Positions 22,435-33,560 are shown, counted from the first letter of the stretch. The stretch is 64,000 nucleotides of DNA from Agelas oroides (GCA_949130485.1 OX422197.1:3416205-3480204), one strand, 5' to 3'. Numbers and translations are program-made. The notes: generated from the letters alone by a model not told the origin.

Positions 22435-22608
22435 TGTATTGTTTGCTGCGAATAAAAATAAAAGGTTTTCTTCAACTGATTTAATAAAACCATCAATTAA
22501 ACCTGATTGTTTTGATAAACTTTAAGTAATCAAGTTAAATTCTGTCAACAACTAAACCAGAATTGGAAATTCCGCACTGAAATTGGAAGTGCTTAATAAA
22601 GACTGTGT

Positions 22609-22802
22609 TCGGTGTAGTCGAACTGTACCAAACTCGCCATCAGAGTGAGTTTGGCCCCATTCGAACTTGAGAATGCCCCTTTAGACTTTGTTCGGTGTAG
22701 TTGAACTGCACCAATCTCTCCATCAGAGTGAGTTCGGCCCCTTCGAACCCTATATTGCCCCCATTAGACTGAGTTCGGTGTAGTTGAACTGTACCAAACT
22801 CT
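22609..22802. repeat. About 88-bp tandem repeat just outside element C
   Basis: Two and a half units beginning GTTCGGTGTAGT(T)GAACTG and containing CAGAGTGAGTT(T/C)GGCCCC. Related to 15118-15190 on the other side of the element. Confidence 0.85.
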
Positions 22803-23219
22803 CCATCTAAGCCTACTAGGAGACCCCCTACAACGGAGGGGTCGACAAGGAAGGGACCCACAAACTTTTATTGCAAAGAAAGCCTATCAACACAGCAATA
22901 CTATCTGCAGTTTGTTTTGATGTCACAGTACACAAATGAAGTACGCCTCTATTATCCAACAGCGACTCTGGATTACACTTTGAACAGTTTCAAAGTTCCT
23001 TTTGATGATTGAGGTCCGGAGAGCATTGGCATCAACTTCCCTAAAATAAAGGAACAGACACTAAGTAAGATGCCTCCATTAGGTTGGGCAAAGCAGTCAA
23101 TTAGGTTTGACAAGTGAACACAAAGCAAACGGGTATAAATACGCTAAACGGATAGAACTAGGAAAGCCACACCACTTACCTTGTGTGATGAGTTGAGTCG
23201 TAAAGGAGTCATCCTTGTA
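22803..23219. other. Filler
   Basis: Nothing coding is recognised. Confidence 0.3.
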
Positions 23220-24360
23220 TTTCTGTTCTAGGTCCCAAACTTTCTCTCATGGTAGTCCCCCTCATCATCCGAGTGGGCCCAGTGTGCAAGCCAGCCTAAC
23301 TGCAACCAGTCATGCTCTGACGCATCAAAATCGATCTTCAACTCTCCATCACCTCAGGAAATTCGTGTACCTCACAGCATCGGTCTAGATCGATTAGAAC
23401 AGCAATATAGTCAGCATCAAAACATATGTTTGGAAGCATAACGTCTTGGTGTGTCCACGTAATGCTTGAAGTGCTGTGTATACTTTCTGTACCAAGTCAT
23501 AGAGATATTTTCTCACTTCAGAACGGGTCAACGGACTGTGGGACACTTTTTCATACTGATAGTAAAGCTTTCTATTGAACATTCTTATTTCAAGCGAAAT
23601 ATAATGGTTGTTCTTCGAAGGCAAGAAATGTGTGACACACACAATGTTCTTCTCCTCCCTGGCTTCTAGGGGCCGTTTGATGTAGTGAGCATCAGATTTT
23701 ACTAGAATTGATGCACGTGACACCTGCTGAGTGAGGTGACTTCTACTTATACAACGCTTTGCTTGTTTTTGTGGGTTTTATCTTCTAATTTGGGAAATGA
23801 AAATCCAATGCTCTTCTCATGGTTGGGATCATATACACGATAGTAACGTAGTAAGGTAGTTACTACTATGATAGTTTCATTGATAGTGTACTCAAAGGGG
23901 CTCGAATGGACTTCTTCTGGGATTAAAAGGAGCTCTTTACCCCCATTCCTATAATACACACATCTGGTCGTTGGTCAGTACTACAGTAGAGGGGGGTTAG
24001 GCCAGTAAAATGCACTTTTGTGTTTGGCTGATGGACATTGTACGCAGGGCCAGGAAGTAGCTTCTTGAGAAAGTTACAGCAAACTTTGTCTGAATCACCT
24101 TTTTTGTCCCCCATCTTTGATTCGCTAGTCAACTCGTTCAGATTGTACTCTTGCTTGTTTGCACATTCTTTCACAGAGGTACATGTATATTGATTTCTCC
24201 TCCAGTGTGATTTCAACAACTCTTCTACCTTAGAAACTGTAGAGGTAGATGATGGCGGTGTGCAGGAGGCAGAATCTGGAATTTCCCGTCGTGACCTCTT
24301 TAATAATGATGGTGATAGTGATTGGAAAAGGAACCATGAAAGAGGAATGTGCAAAAGAGT
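23220..24360 (-). pseudogene. Kinase-like (protein-kinase-fold) gene, broken
   Basis: The - strand contains RPDVC, LIPEEVHSSPFEYTINETII and SIGFSFPKLED (23780-23960). Next come REEKNIVCVTHFLPSKN and SEVRKYLYDLVQKVYTALQAL (23450-23720), then HQDVMLPNICFDADYIAVLIDLDRC (split here as HQDVMLPN / IDLDRC, about 23370-23450), and FDASEHDWLQLGWLAHW. The HxDxxxxN and DLD patterns look like the catalytic and metal-binding loops of a kinase fold. I associate this architecture with large families in sponges and cnidarians. It is spread over several frames, so it is broken. A final GTAAGT near 23180 suggests further exons once existed. Confidence 0.6.
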
Positions 24361-24479
24361 AAGAGAGAGGCGGTAACAACAGTTGGCTCTCTGCCATCAA
24401 AGATAAAGTGGAAAACAAGATGGATCACGCAATATAAGTTTGGGGTTTTGGAAGCTACCACAGCTATGGAGAGGTGTAA

Positions 24480-24805
24480 GTAAAAGGATGTGGGTTTTTT
24501 CTTGAAGTAGTTTCCTTGGCGAGAACAAACGTAGACTTTGGCTTGAGAAATGAGCTGGTGTCGCAACTTCATGTTCAATGCCCAGTAGGGAAAATGTGGA
24601 TGAGGATTTTGAAGCGGTGCTCATTTAAACGCCACCACTCAAGAGGGTCTTCCCTGCCAATAGGCTCCTGTGCTTTGTACAGGTTGAGCTCCTTCTCAGT
24701 CTTACTTGATGGTTGGGTGGTGGGAGAATCTCCATTGCTCTCACTGCTAGAGAAATTGAACTCTAGCAAATCATCTGGCTTGCGCTGTTTCGGTGGAGAA
24801 GGCAC
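24480..24805 (-). pseudogene. hAT transposase C-terminal fragment
   Basis: The - strand reads SKTEKELNLYKAQEPIG then EDPLEWWRLNEHRF, the start of the hAT dimerisation domain (normally DPLxWWxxNxxxFP). In another frame KVYVCSRQGNYFKKKPTSF resembles the ERxFSxAGxxxxxKRxxL end of that domain. Only the C-terminal about 100 residues remain. Confidence 0.7.
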
Positions 24806-24879
24806 TAACTCCAGGAGCTCGCTTCCTTCTCACCATATCTGATAAGGTGTTTGAACCCCTCTCTCAGGGAGACAGCTCG

Positions 24880-24912
24880 TTCCCCCCCCCCCCCCCCCTC
24901 CCCCCCCCCAGG
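24880..24912. repeat. Poly-C tract
   Basis: Nearly uninterrupted C run of about 30 bp. Confidence 0.95.
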
Positions 24913-25500
24913 TATGTGGGATCTCCAGTACCATAAGGGAACAGTGTTGGAAAAGCCTGTGTAACCAGACCAAGGGTGTGAAACTCGTTGGTTGGCTGTC
25001 CGGCAATGTCAGGCCAATTCATGGGATCATCATGTAGCAGATTGCACTGTCTACAGTAGCTTCCACAGGCAAGAAAGAATGACTATCACTAGTGTCCTCA
25101 GACTGTGCATCATTGTTGTGATCATTCATTGCCACACCGTCGTCCTCAATAGTAAGTAACTCAGGTGGTACACCATCTTCAGGGAGGTTCTGTAATGCTA
25201 TATGATCAATTGTGATATCCTTGTAGCACTGATTATTCTGTTGTAGCCACTGTAACGCCCGCATGACCTTGGCTGTTCAGACCCTAAAGTCAGCATGCGT
25301 ATTCTCTGTACCATGACGACGAACTATGCTAAGATTGGCAATTGACTCACCTCACAGGGTAGTTTGTCAAGGAAGCCCTGTATATCCTGAGGCATGTTAA
25401 GGATATGCCGTTTGTACCCACACTGGCCATCATATTTGCGGTACATGGTCATTACTGGACAGGCACGTGCTATGAGCATTTCCTCCACCTAACTTAGTTG
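24895..25500 (-). pseudogene. Helitron-like protein fragment (DUF6570-type region)
   Basis: The - strand reads VEEMLIARACPVMTMYRKYD, GYKRHILNMPQDIQGFLDKL, LSIVRRHGTENTHADF, MRALQWLQQNNQCYKDITID and LPEDGVPPELLTIEDD, then NWPDIAGQPTNEFHTLGL and AFPTLFPYGTGDPTYLGG. This order is typical of the region before the Helitron-like N domain in Pif1-bearing proteins. Stops and a frame change are present, and the poly-C tract cuts it off. No helicase or Rep part follows. Confidence 0.75.
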
Positions 25501-25582
25501 TTGTAAGCAAAGTGGCTGGGTCCATATCATTGGCAGCAGACTACTTCTTTATGGGGTGTCTTGCTTACATCTGGTGCCAACA

Positions 25583-25845
25583 TATAGACCCCTTTCTGAA
25601 CATTCGGTTCCCATGGTAATACATCATATTGGAGGTCGAGTACTAACTATAGAGGTCAGTACTCATGCTGATGTGGGTGACATGAACATGCATTGTACAG
25701 CAATTTTTGGAAAATCCAGACAGGTAGCAGTATACATAAGTTATTGACAGTTTTCACTGAACTTCTCACTGAGTTTCATGTATGTCCCTTGACCTCCAAT
25801 GTGATGTAATACCATGGGAACCGAATGCTCAGAAAGGGGTCTATA
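25583..25845. mobile_element. 263-bp MITE with 58-bp TIRs
   Basis: TATAGACCCCTTTCTGA.CATTCGG at the left is inverted at the right as CCGAATGCTCAGAAAGGGGT. The match extends through CCCATGGTA and GGAGGTC. Confidence 0.85.
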
Positions 25846-25851
25846 GTACGT

Positions 25852-26175
25852 CCTGAAAGTCCTTGAACAAAAGACGCGTCTGGACGCAGAGATCCTTTTG
25901 CGTCTAGACGCGTCCGGACGTTTAATTTTCTGTGTGCAGACGCACGCACGCGCGCAGACGTATGCAGACGCACACATACACAGACACATGCACGCAAACG
26001 TAGACGCATGCACACGGACGAATGCAGACACATGCAAAATTCTTCAGCTGCATTCCATGTCCAAGCTGTTATATGTTTAGGCCTTGAGTCTCTCTCCCCG
26101 CCAATCCTTGTCCCATGTTGGTAGCTTTTCAAGATCCAAAATTACAGTTGGCACTTGATCGATTGTTTCCAAAAC
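25852..26175. repeat. Dispersed repeat G, copy 1 (includes 3' end of gene G)
   Basis: Begins CCTGAAAGTCCTTGAACAAA, then GCGTCTGGACGCAGAGATCC, a CpG-rich array of CGCAGACGCA-like units, and a conserved segment that includes the stop codon of the gene at 26077. The same order occurs at 50416-50690. Confidence 0.8.
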
Positions 26176-26737
26176 CCTGCTGCTGAACATGCTGCCGTAA
26201 GTATTTGGGTCTCTCCTCTCTCTCCTCTGCTGTTTCACTCGACCGTTGCCGCTGAACATACTCCAAAGGAGCTGTGAGGCTTTGCCTTTTCTCACAGTAG
26301 GGGCCTGAACGTAATGCAGATGTATAAATACACAGTTCACGCACATGGGAAGTAAAGATTATGTGTATATAAGCTTATCGCGTTCAAAGGGTTAATATGA
26401 TCACATGAATAGCCACAGACATGAATATGGGCTTACATGTACAACACAAATACTCACAGTACTGGGTACAAGGTTAAAACACATTGTCAACTTAGTATAA
26501 AAATAAGTTGTAGAGCACAGAGAGTATCTATAGGGGTTTACCTGGCTGGCACTTAGCCTTCTTGGTGGCGGGAGGTGAGGGCTCACTCTGATCAAAGGTG
26601 TCGACCACGACCGCTTTCCAAATTCTTGAATACCGCCCCACTTCGCCTTCACCAGCTTCCCCACGGCGATGTTGGCACAATCCTCCTCGACCATGTACTT
26701 CAAGACTTTGTCCTGAGTCTGTTGTACAACGATGGGT
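26077..26737 (-). CDS. Gene G: unidentified basic protein, at least two exons
   Basis: Exon about 26530-26737 (MQQPIVVQQTQDKVLKYMVE, AVGKLVKAKWGGIQEFGKRS, ending RRLSASQ|GTAAAC) joins in phase 0 to 26077-26307 after ATTACGTTCAG (APTVRKGKASQLLWSMFSGN, VKQQRRERRDPNTYGSMF, LDLEKLPTWDKDWRGERLKA, stop). An in-frame TGA lies upstream of the ATG, so this start or an upstream exon is possible. The C-terminal segment is repeated in decayed form at about 50590-50690 with the same 3' sequence, so the gene belongs to a dispersed element. Family unknown. Confidence 0.5.
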
Positions 26738-27253
26738 TGTTGCATTCCCACCTCACACCAATCTCCTCCACCTCACTGAATATAGTTTCGCTGAATATAC
26801 TTTCACTGCAACTGGAAAAAAGTCAATAGATGAACTTGTTCAGTGGAAAGGCTGCTTAATATACACCTGGGGTATTGACACCTAGACACAGCTTTGTACT
26901 TCAACATTTTACGACAGTGGGACAAGAGTATGGAATGTTACAGTGTAGGCTATGGCTGCATGTGTGAGTGACGTCACTATGCAAAAACTGCACGTGTGCA
27001 GGTATACGGTATGCTTGTAGTTATTACACTGCCCATAATTTGCACTACCAGTAGTGTAAAAATAATGCATTTTTTGTACATTATTATGTATGTGACCTAT
27101 GTACAAGGCTACTTTCAGGTAGTGTTCCAGGTGTTGTTGTGCCCTGTCAAGTGTCCCTGAGTGGTTGTCAACATTCCCAGTATAGGGAAAAAAAGATAAG
27201 CAATTGTGAATTGTATTAATGTTGTCCCTGCTGTTGTCACTTTCCATCATCAG

Positions 27254-27349
27254 AGCATCGTTGAAGAAGCTGGAGAGCTGCTGGACGCTGTGAGTGGGGT
27301 GACTGCTGTCCACTCAAGATACTATGACCTCTGCAGCCACTACCATCAG
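27254..27349 (+). CDS. PSMD13: PSMD13 internal exon
   Basis: A 96-nt, 32-codon exon in phase 0/0 between TTTCCATCATCAG and CATCAG|GTATAT. It encodes SIVEEAGELLDAVSGVTAVH and SRYYDLCSHYHQ. Mammalian PSMD13 has [20 protein letters not shown] followed by SRFYDLSSKYYQ at this place. GVTxVHSRxYDL is diagnostic. Confidence 0.95.
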
Positions 27350-27356
27350 GTATATG

Positions 27357-27537
27357 TGTGTAATGATGGAGTTGGTTTTTTGTCAATGGACCTTTCCCAC
27401 TAACATCAAAATATGTGCGGAATACGTGACGTCACGTCTGGGGTGCCTCGGAAGGCTTGCTGGGGCGAATTCTCCATTGCTATATACGGGAACGTAGCCT
27501 GTGTAATGAACTAATGATGGAGTTGGTTTTTTGTCAG
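27357..27537. repeat. Insertion flanked by 25-bp direct repeats
   Basis: TAATGATGGAGTTGGTTTTTTG is present at about 27361 and again at about 27512, flanking about 125 bp that contains CGTGACGTCACG. This could be a long target duplication or a simple segmental repeat. Confidence 0.6.
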
Positions 27538-27951
27538 TTCCCTTCCCTAGTGAGTTACAGTTGGGTGTGTAGACATGTCCTTGAAGTACTAATCTCTAAC
27601 CTTCCTAAGCTCTAATAGATTTGGAGGATTCAATAGTGTAAGTACATATTTCAAGAGATATCTAGTGTGTAAATATATTGAGGATTTGTATGAAGTAGTC
27701 AGAAGTGAAGTGAGCCACGCAGTTGTAGTGAAGCCCAAATGACCAGTTGGAAGGTTAATGAACCTGATCAGCAATTCTGTACAAGTCCCTATCTAGTATC
27801 TAACCATGCCATGGCTTGGTCATAGTCTTACCATTTGCATGAAGATGTCAGTATGAACATTTTCAGCTGACCTCAAACAGTGAGTTACAAACTTTCATGG
27901 CGTGTTGTGCAGCATTCACTGGAACGATATAGGAAACGTATGTACTAGCTA

Positions 27952-28589
27952 CAGTACAGGTCACAGGTAAGGTAACACGCGCGAGCGTGTGACTCGTGAG
28001 TTTGTAGGCGCGCACACGCGAGTACTCGCTCTACCTGCGTGAGTCTCCGCCCTCGCACTCGCCCTGTGCGAGTGCACGTGTGTGGACTGAACAAGGAGGA
28101 AAGCGAGTAACGACAACGAAAGAGAGCTAGAGGCCGGTTGAAGAGAGTAGGGAGAAAACACGACGAACAGTAAGAGCGGGAGGCGCGAGACTGGCTAGCG
28201 AAGACGAAGACTAGCAGCGGAAATAGGGAGTCAGGGGAGCAAAGATGTAGAGTAAACGGCGGGGGGAGTGAGACTGGCTAGCGAAGGCGAAGGGTAAACA
28301 GCTGGGGAGGGCAAGACCGAAGGGCGAAGACGAAGAGTAACAGCAGGAGGAACAAGACAGGACGGATAGAATGGCATGGCAACACTGAAAAACTGTCTTG
28401 CATGTTCATTCTTTCCTGTAGTAATGTTTGTCCCCCAGTATTTCTTTGTACAGTGTATTAACTTTGCTGTTGCACCAACACCCGCAAGTCGCTACACACG
28501 CAAGTCTACTGCGAGTACCCGCCACATCACACGCGGGTAAATCCCTCGCTACACACGCGAATTTGTTACCTTACCTGTGACCTGTACTG
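27952..28589. mobile_element. 638-bp TIR element with TA duplication
   Basis: Begins CAGTACAGGTCACAGGTAAG and ends with the exact inverse; perfect TIRs of 26 bp. TA flanks each side. The interior is CpG-rich with ACACGCGAGT motifs and purine-rich GAAG/GACGAAG runs. TA duplication and a CAGT start suggest a Tc1/mariner- or pogo-mobilised nonautonomous element. Confidence 0.85.
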
Positions 28590-29090
28590 TACTTGAACAC
28601 TCCTCGCTGTGGCGGTGCAGAAGTTTCTGCTCGGCTGTATTTATGGCATCATCCCTGGTCATGCAATCAATGCCAACTTCCAAAACAGTGTGTTATTTGC
28701 ATTTCTGGCTGTTAAAAGTGTTATGTCACTGTGTTTGTACCAAAACATGTTAGGCCTTGATAGATTTTACCAGTAAAAATGGTATAAATTTTCTATTTTA
28801 GGCCTAGAGACTCTCTCCTTGCTAGTTCTTGTCCCCTTCTGCTGTATAAATATTCAGTTTTATAGTATGCACTTCCAAAGAACCTAACACTATATACGTA
28901 TGTTTGCTGTGTTCCTGGCATCGTCCACAAACATTCGTCTATGTAGGGATTGATGACATTAAGTGAAAGCTGTAAAACTTGACCACAAATAAGCTTAATT
29001 TAAGCACCCAGGCTTCTTCGTGGAGGGCTAGTAACATAACATTACTTGGTAGTTTGCTAGTCTTATTGTGTGGTAGTAGGTAGTGGGTAG
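28590..29090. other. Filler
   Basis: No gene is seen. At about 28797 a short piece GGCCTAGAGACTCTCTCC resembles the conserved segment of repeat G. Confidence 0.3.
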
Positions 29091-29093
29091 TGT

Positions 29094-29380
29094 TGCTCCG
29101 ATAATCGGATATGTTATTGGTATTGGGCCGATAGTATACTTCTTGGGCAGTATCGGCATCAGATAACTTCTACTAAAAGCACACCCAATAAATTGGAGAG
29201 GAAGAGTCCAAAGGCCAAGCAAGAAGCAACAAAACATTTTTAATGCGTAGACTTGCCTTACAGCATCCGCCATCTAAAGATGAAAATATCGGATCAGTTA
29301 TCGGAATTAGGAAATATTCTGCTGGTTCATATTGAACTATCGAAATATTGGTAAAAAGCCACGTTGGTGCATCACTAAGT
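29094..29380. mobile_element. hAT-type MITE remnant (ATCGG repeat)
   Basis: TAGTGTTGCTCCGATAATCGG at the left is inverted at the right as TTGGTGCATCACTA. The interior has many TATCGG phrases. The AGTG.TGC.CCGA end is typical of hAT-derived MITEs. No perfect 8-bp duplication is seen. Confidence 0.55.
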
Positions 29381-29411
29381 GTTTACAGCATATGAGTAAA
29401 ATGGTTTACTA

Positions 29412-29725
29412 TAGCCTCATTCCCAGGCCTCAAAACAGCGCACTGCATCATCCGTTCGAGCGCTCTACCGCAATTTTGGACTCCTGACCTTAGCATGATC
29501 GAAACTACCCGTCTTGACCACTAAGAAGCTTGCTTTCAAGTTTAGGGCATACATATATTTGAATATCGACCCCGCCCCCCCCTACGTCCCACCTTGTGTC
29601 CACCTGACGTCATTCACGTGATGAATGCTCCCAGGCCTTCCCCGTTTTTTGCTGGTCTTCCGCTCCCGTGTATTATTGTGAATGCAAACGGAAGGTAAAA
29701 ACGGGGGAGACCTGGGAACAAGGCT
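29412..29725. mobile_element. TAGCCTC-family MITE, left arm shortened
   Basis: Starts TAGCCTCATTCCCAGGCC and ends GACCTGGGAACAAGGCTA. The right 190 bp closely matches the right half of 58297-58737, but most of the left arm is missing. Flanking 9-mers do not match. Confidence 0.8.
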
Positions 29726-29929
29726 ACATACTCTACTCAGCTATGCAAAAGGGGAACAAAATTATTTGCCGAGCGGGAAGCAATTAAGGCTAATAATCAT
29801 GCAGTTTGGGGTCGAATCTTGGTTTTGTCTGTAACGCTCAGGAATACAATCTGCAGCGCCGCACATAGGAATCTAATCTACAGTGGTGCACGTGCATGAT
29901 CATGAAGTAGAAATGGAGTCGGATGCAGA

Positions 29930-30655
29930 GAGGAGGAGGAGCTTAACCAGGGTACAAGTGCAACGACACCGTCAAGCAGACGATAATTCCCGGAGGCAGC
30001 CACGACGAGAGGCTGACTGACACCGATAGTATAGGCACAACCTCATTCATGCCTACACCGATCAGCCTCCAGTGGCGGTGGAAGATTAGGGAGGCTGAAT
30101 GATGAATGCTTGCGTAACCACGCAGGATCTAGGGGGTCCGGGGGCATGCTCCCCCAGGAAATTTTTTACAATTGGAGGCTCTGAGATGGCTTTGGAGACT
30201 ATTTTTAACCCAAAACGATAATAAATTCTGTAGTCCTACCGGTTGTAATAGTTATACTGTTAAGATATTCCGCAAGGCAGCCACATTGCAACTACTTGTA
30301 AGCGTATAGGCACAGGCGTACATAAAGTGTTAACCATTGCCACTCCCCTTGGTCACTCAGGCAGTGTGAGTGTGACAGTGCCTGCGTTCAGAATGAGGGA
30401 TCAGGACGAGAGTAATTTGTACAAAGATGCAAATTTAAAGTGTAATCTCAGAATCAGCGCATGCGAATGAGGGGCATAGTCCCCCTTGATCAGAGCTTTA
30501 GGGGAGCTATAGCCCCCGTAGCCCCGTGGTTCCGCCGCCCTTACAGTCATTGTTACCTACGACGGTGTAGCTGCACTCGTATCATGGTTGATCTACAAGT
30601 GCAGCGACACCATTGAGCAGAGCGTGATCCCTGGAGGCAGCAACGACGAGAGGCT
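29930..30655. repeat. 65-bp direct repeats flanking a MITE-like segment
   Basis: GACACC.T.AAGCAGA and GGAGGCAGC.ACGACGAGAGG occur near 29960 and 30605. Between them lies a segment with GGGGGCATGCTCCCCC (30140) and inverted-looking ends around 30071 (GGCGGTGGAA) and 30541 (TTCCGCCGCCC). Confidence 0.55.
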
Positions 30656-30793
30656 GATGGCATAGACACACATAACTGTTACATATGCAAAGTATCTCAA
30701 TACCTCGCTTCCCGCGAGGCTCTCCTATATACATTCACGTATGCCCTAGTCTAAGAATTATTTCCATGAGGGTTGCACTTTCATGAAAACTAT

Positions 30794-32060
30794 TTACAGA
30801 ATCCCTGAAATGTAAAGATGACTGTGGCATTGAACTTCGACTATAGATGCTTCTATCATCTTCGAAGGATGAGTATCAAAGCTGGGTGGACTTGGTATGA
30901 ATGGTGGACTTGGTATGAATGGTGGTGATGAGCTTACATGGCATAAGTTGCTCAATTCAAATGCTGATGGTTGTGGAATCAGTGGGATTGGTGATGGGGG
31001 CTGGATTGGCTGGTTGTGGGGTCGGATTGGCTGCTTGGGTAATCCTCTGCTTCTCTGATAGAAACTGTGAAGCAATACCTCAAGAAAAATGAAGGAAAGA
31101 TTGTTCTATTAACTTATACTTATCTACAAAGTATGTTAAGAGTTAGCCATAGCAGAGTAGTTGGAAGAGTAGGTAAATTTAATCTGCGAGTAACTGGACA
31201 GAAGTATTATTCCTTTCATACACATGAAGTGTGCTAATTGTCTGTGAAGTATCCTAAGGGTTAGCCACAGAAGAATGGTGTATACCAAATTTCTATACCA
31301 AGTAAAACACAGAGTACCAGTTGTAAACTCATTACAGCAAGTATAACAGCTACAATTACAAGTCCAGCCAACTGGAATTGCCATAAGGGTAGAAGATCTT
31401 CCAATGTTGCCAAGCAACTGGCATTTGACTACAAGATGTTAGTCCAAGATGAGCTTGGCTAAAGGAGTTATGTTGCCAAGCAACTGGTGTCTGACTATAG
31501 CCTGAGATTGAACAGGCAAGCACAAGCAAGCCAACTAGAGGAGGTTGGACATATTTTGAATAGGAACCCCACGCAACCTCTCTTATGTGCCTATTTGCTG
31601 AAAAAGTAAAGTTGGTTGTACCTCCTAACTTCTCATCTCTGAATTCGAGACATTTATCAGTACCATAACACAGCGAAAGGGCAAAACCTTTGTTTCCTAA
31701 CCACTCCTTAGGTCCCTGCTTAACACCATCTAACACTAACATAGCTAACAAAAACGCTAACATAGTGAGTTTTTAGCAGTCCTACAGCTCCTGGCTTTTC
31801 ACTGGTATTTTGTTAACCACACTTTTGATGTCATGCATCCACCTGATTACGTTCTGCAATCTGACTGGAGGCACCCAGTCAAAAGTCAGCAGTTTGGACC
31901 CCCATGTTAACAGGCCCTTTTTCCTCCTGTGTGTGAAATAAGGACATAAACCTAGGGATAAAGCTATGTGGGGGGAGGGGGGTCCATAGTAACTTGTTTG
32001 CATTTGTGTACCTTCACATCTGCACTTGCAGATCTTTTCTTTCCTTTGGCTCGAAGTGTT
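30794..32060 (-). other. Low-complexity reading frames, - strand
   Basis: A Pro-rich frame (30794-31075; SSPPFIPSPPFIPSPPSF) and two unrecognised frames (31356-31763, 31782-32003) have no splice or homology support. Local duplications include TGTTGCCAAGCAACTGG at about 31404 and 31470. Confidence 0.25.
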
Positions 32061-32599
32061 TGAGGTGGGGGCCCCTGCTGCTCTTTTTCCAGGAACTATT
32101 GCCTCTCCAAGACAAATTTCTTTGTACCTGCAATCCTTGGTAGAAAGTAAGCTTACAGTTTTATACTCACAGAAGTAGTAGCCTTGTACTAGGACAGATT
32201 AGCCTCATTCACAGGCTCTCCCAAGACACAAGCAACCCCCCCCCCCTAAAAGCACAGAGACCCTGGTAAACTTTATCACATGCCACAAGTAGTAATCCTC
32301 CAACTTACATGTACATGTGAGCATTGCCTTGGAACGTAGGATGGGCAGGGCATTACTACTGTCAACTGTCTACACTTGGATGGTGTGCTCTACTCCCCCA
32401 TGCCATCACACTGTCTCTGTTCCTTTATCTTAGAAGCATCTAGCTTGTGCAAAGAGGCTTATTTTTTGCGTTAATTTCACATACTGTGGTATACCTATTT
32501 GAATTTTGCTGTTTACATTGCTAGGTATGTGAGTTACATGCCACTCAGCTCCTGCTGCCTTTGGCTGCTTAATAAGTTATTAGTCTCGTCCAGTCACCT

Positions 32600-33560
32600 T
32601 TGCCATTGCCTTCTCAGGAGATTGGAGCTGTGTTGGGGAGCTGGGTTTGAGCCGGGGCTAGGAGTTGCAATTGTAATGGAATATGTATGAACACTGGGCT
32701 ATGGAATGAGCGTCCATGCGCATGCTGCTGGCTTGATGTAGGCAACTGCATTGTCTCCTCACTTAAGCTGCCCACAAGTGTCTCCACATCAAGGCTCTTT
32801 AGCCACTGATTTTCATCCAGTGGTGTGAGCTGTGGTTGTGGCTGGAACTGCTGGGACTGGGATTGTGTCATGGTCTGTGAATCTGGCAGAGGCAAGAATT
32901 GTGGCTGTGCTGAGGGTGGGAGCTGGGGCTGCAGGGCTGAGGTTAGGAGCTGTGGATAGAGCTGTAGATAGAGCTGGGGCTAGGCTGGGCTGAGGTTAGG
33001 AGCTGTGGATAGAACTGTGGATAGAGCTGGGGCTAGGCTGGACTGAGGGTTGATGTTGGGGCTGATTGGGCTGTGAAGGGGGTTGAAGTGTGATCTGTGG
33101 GTTGGTGAGAGATGGAAACTGCAGCTGGGATGGTGGAAGGTGTGGTTAGGGTGGTAGGTATTGCGTGATGTGTTGCAGAGTCTTTCAATTTCTCCCAGCT
33201 ACACCTCTATGAGAGGTGCTAGAGGAGAGCCTCAGCTGAAATAGAGGGTCACTGATCTCCGTGTCTGTGACTACAGACTTTCCTGGAACGTGAGGAAGAG
33301 CACCAAGATGACTAAATGAAGATAATAAGATTTTTGCTACCCTCTTTCAACATCATTTTGCCATCATGGGGGACAGGGGCTGCTGTTGGCTTGGGGGGTG
33401 GGGGGACTGCTGATATTACTGCTGGCTGGGGCCTGGGAAGTGAGTGTGGTGAGTGGTGATGGAAAAAGCATCTTAAAACGTTTATTGGCTCAAGCAGTTG
33501 GTGGGTGGGGATTGAGACACAATTTGAGAGGTTTGGCCACTTGATGACAATTCCCAAAGG
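32600..33560 (-). other. Gln/Pro-rich coding-like region, - strand
   Basis: A - strand frame (32614-32895) reads TMTQSQSQQFQPQPQLTPLD, then ENQWLKSLDVETLVGSLSEE. Upstream sequence is a related Q/P-rich low-complexity tract with internal tandem duplication (about 32940-33040). Stops interrupt it. It may be an exon of a regulator-like protein or a decayed element ORF. Confidence 0.35.

Larger units (their letters stand above)
15331..22593. mobile_element. Element C: 7.26-kb DNA transposon with two divergent spliced genes
   Basis: The left end reads AGCACTTCC(G)ATTTCAGTG(T)GGAATTTCC. The right end is its inverse with two differences, giving TIRs of about 31 bp. Inside are a nine-exon transposase gene on the - strand (15586-19921) and a five-exon gene on the + strand (20292-22434), divergent from a shared centre. 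The last intron of each holds the same about 33-bp satellite in opposite orientation. No clear target duplication is seen (flanks CATC and TAAT). The transposase resembles proteins with a DUF7869-type domain. I cannot place the element in a named superfamily. Confidence 0.85.
1401..27253 (+). other. PSMD13: PSMD13 giant intron (25.9 kb)
   Basis: Flanking exons join in phase 0 (LDIVK|SIVEE) and match contiguous PSMD13 protein. All features between 1401 and 27253 are therefore intronic: two transposons over 7 kb, at least five smaller TIR elements and several decayed ORFs, mostly on the opposite strand. Confidence 0.8.

Noticed and set aside
15331-22593. TTAA target duplication for element C (Kolobok or piggyBac type)
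   Set aside because: TTAA is present only at the right boundary (GC-TTAA-TA); the left flank reads ATCA.
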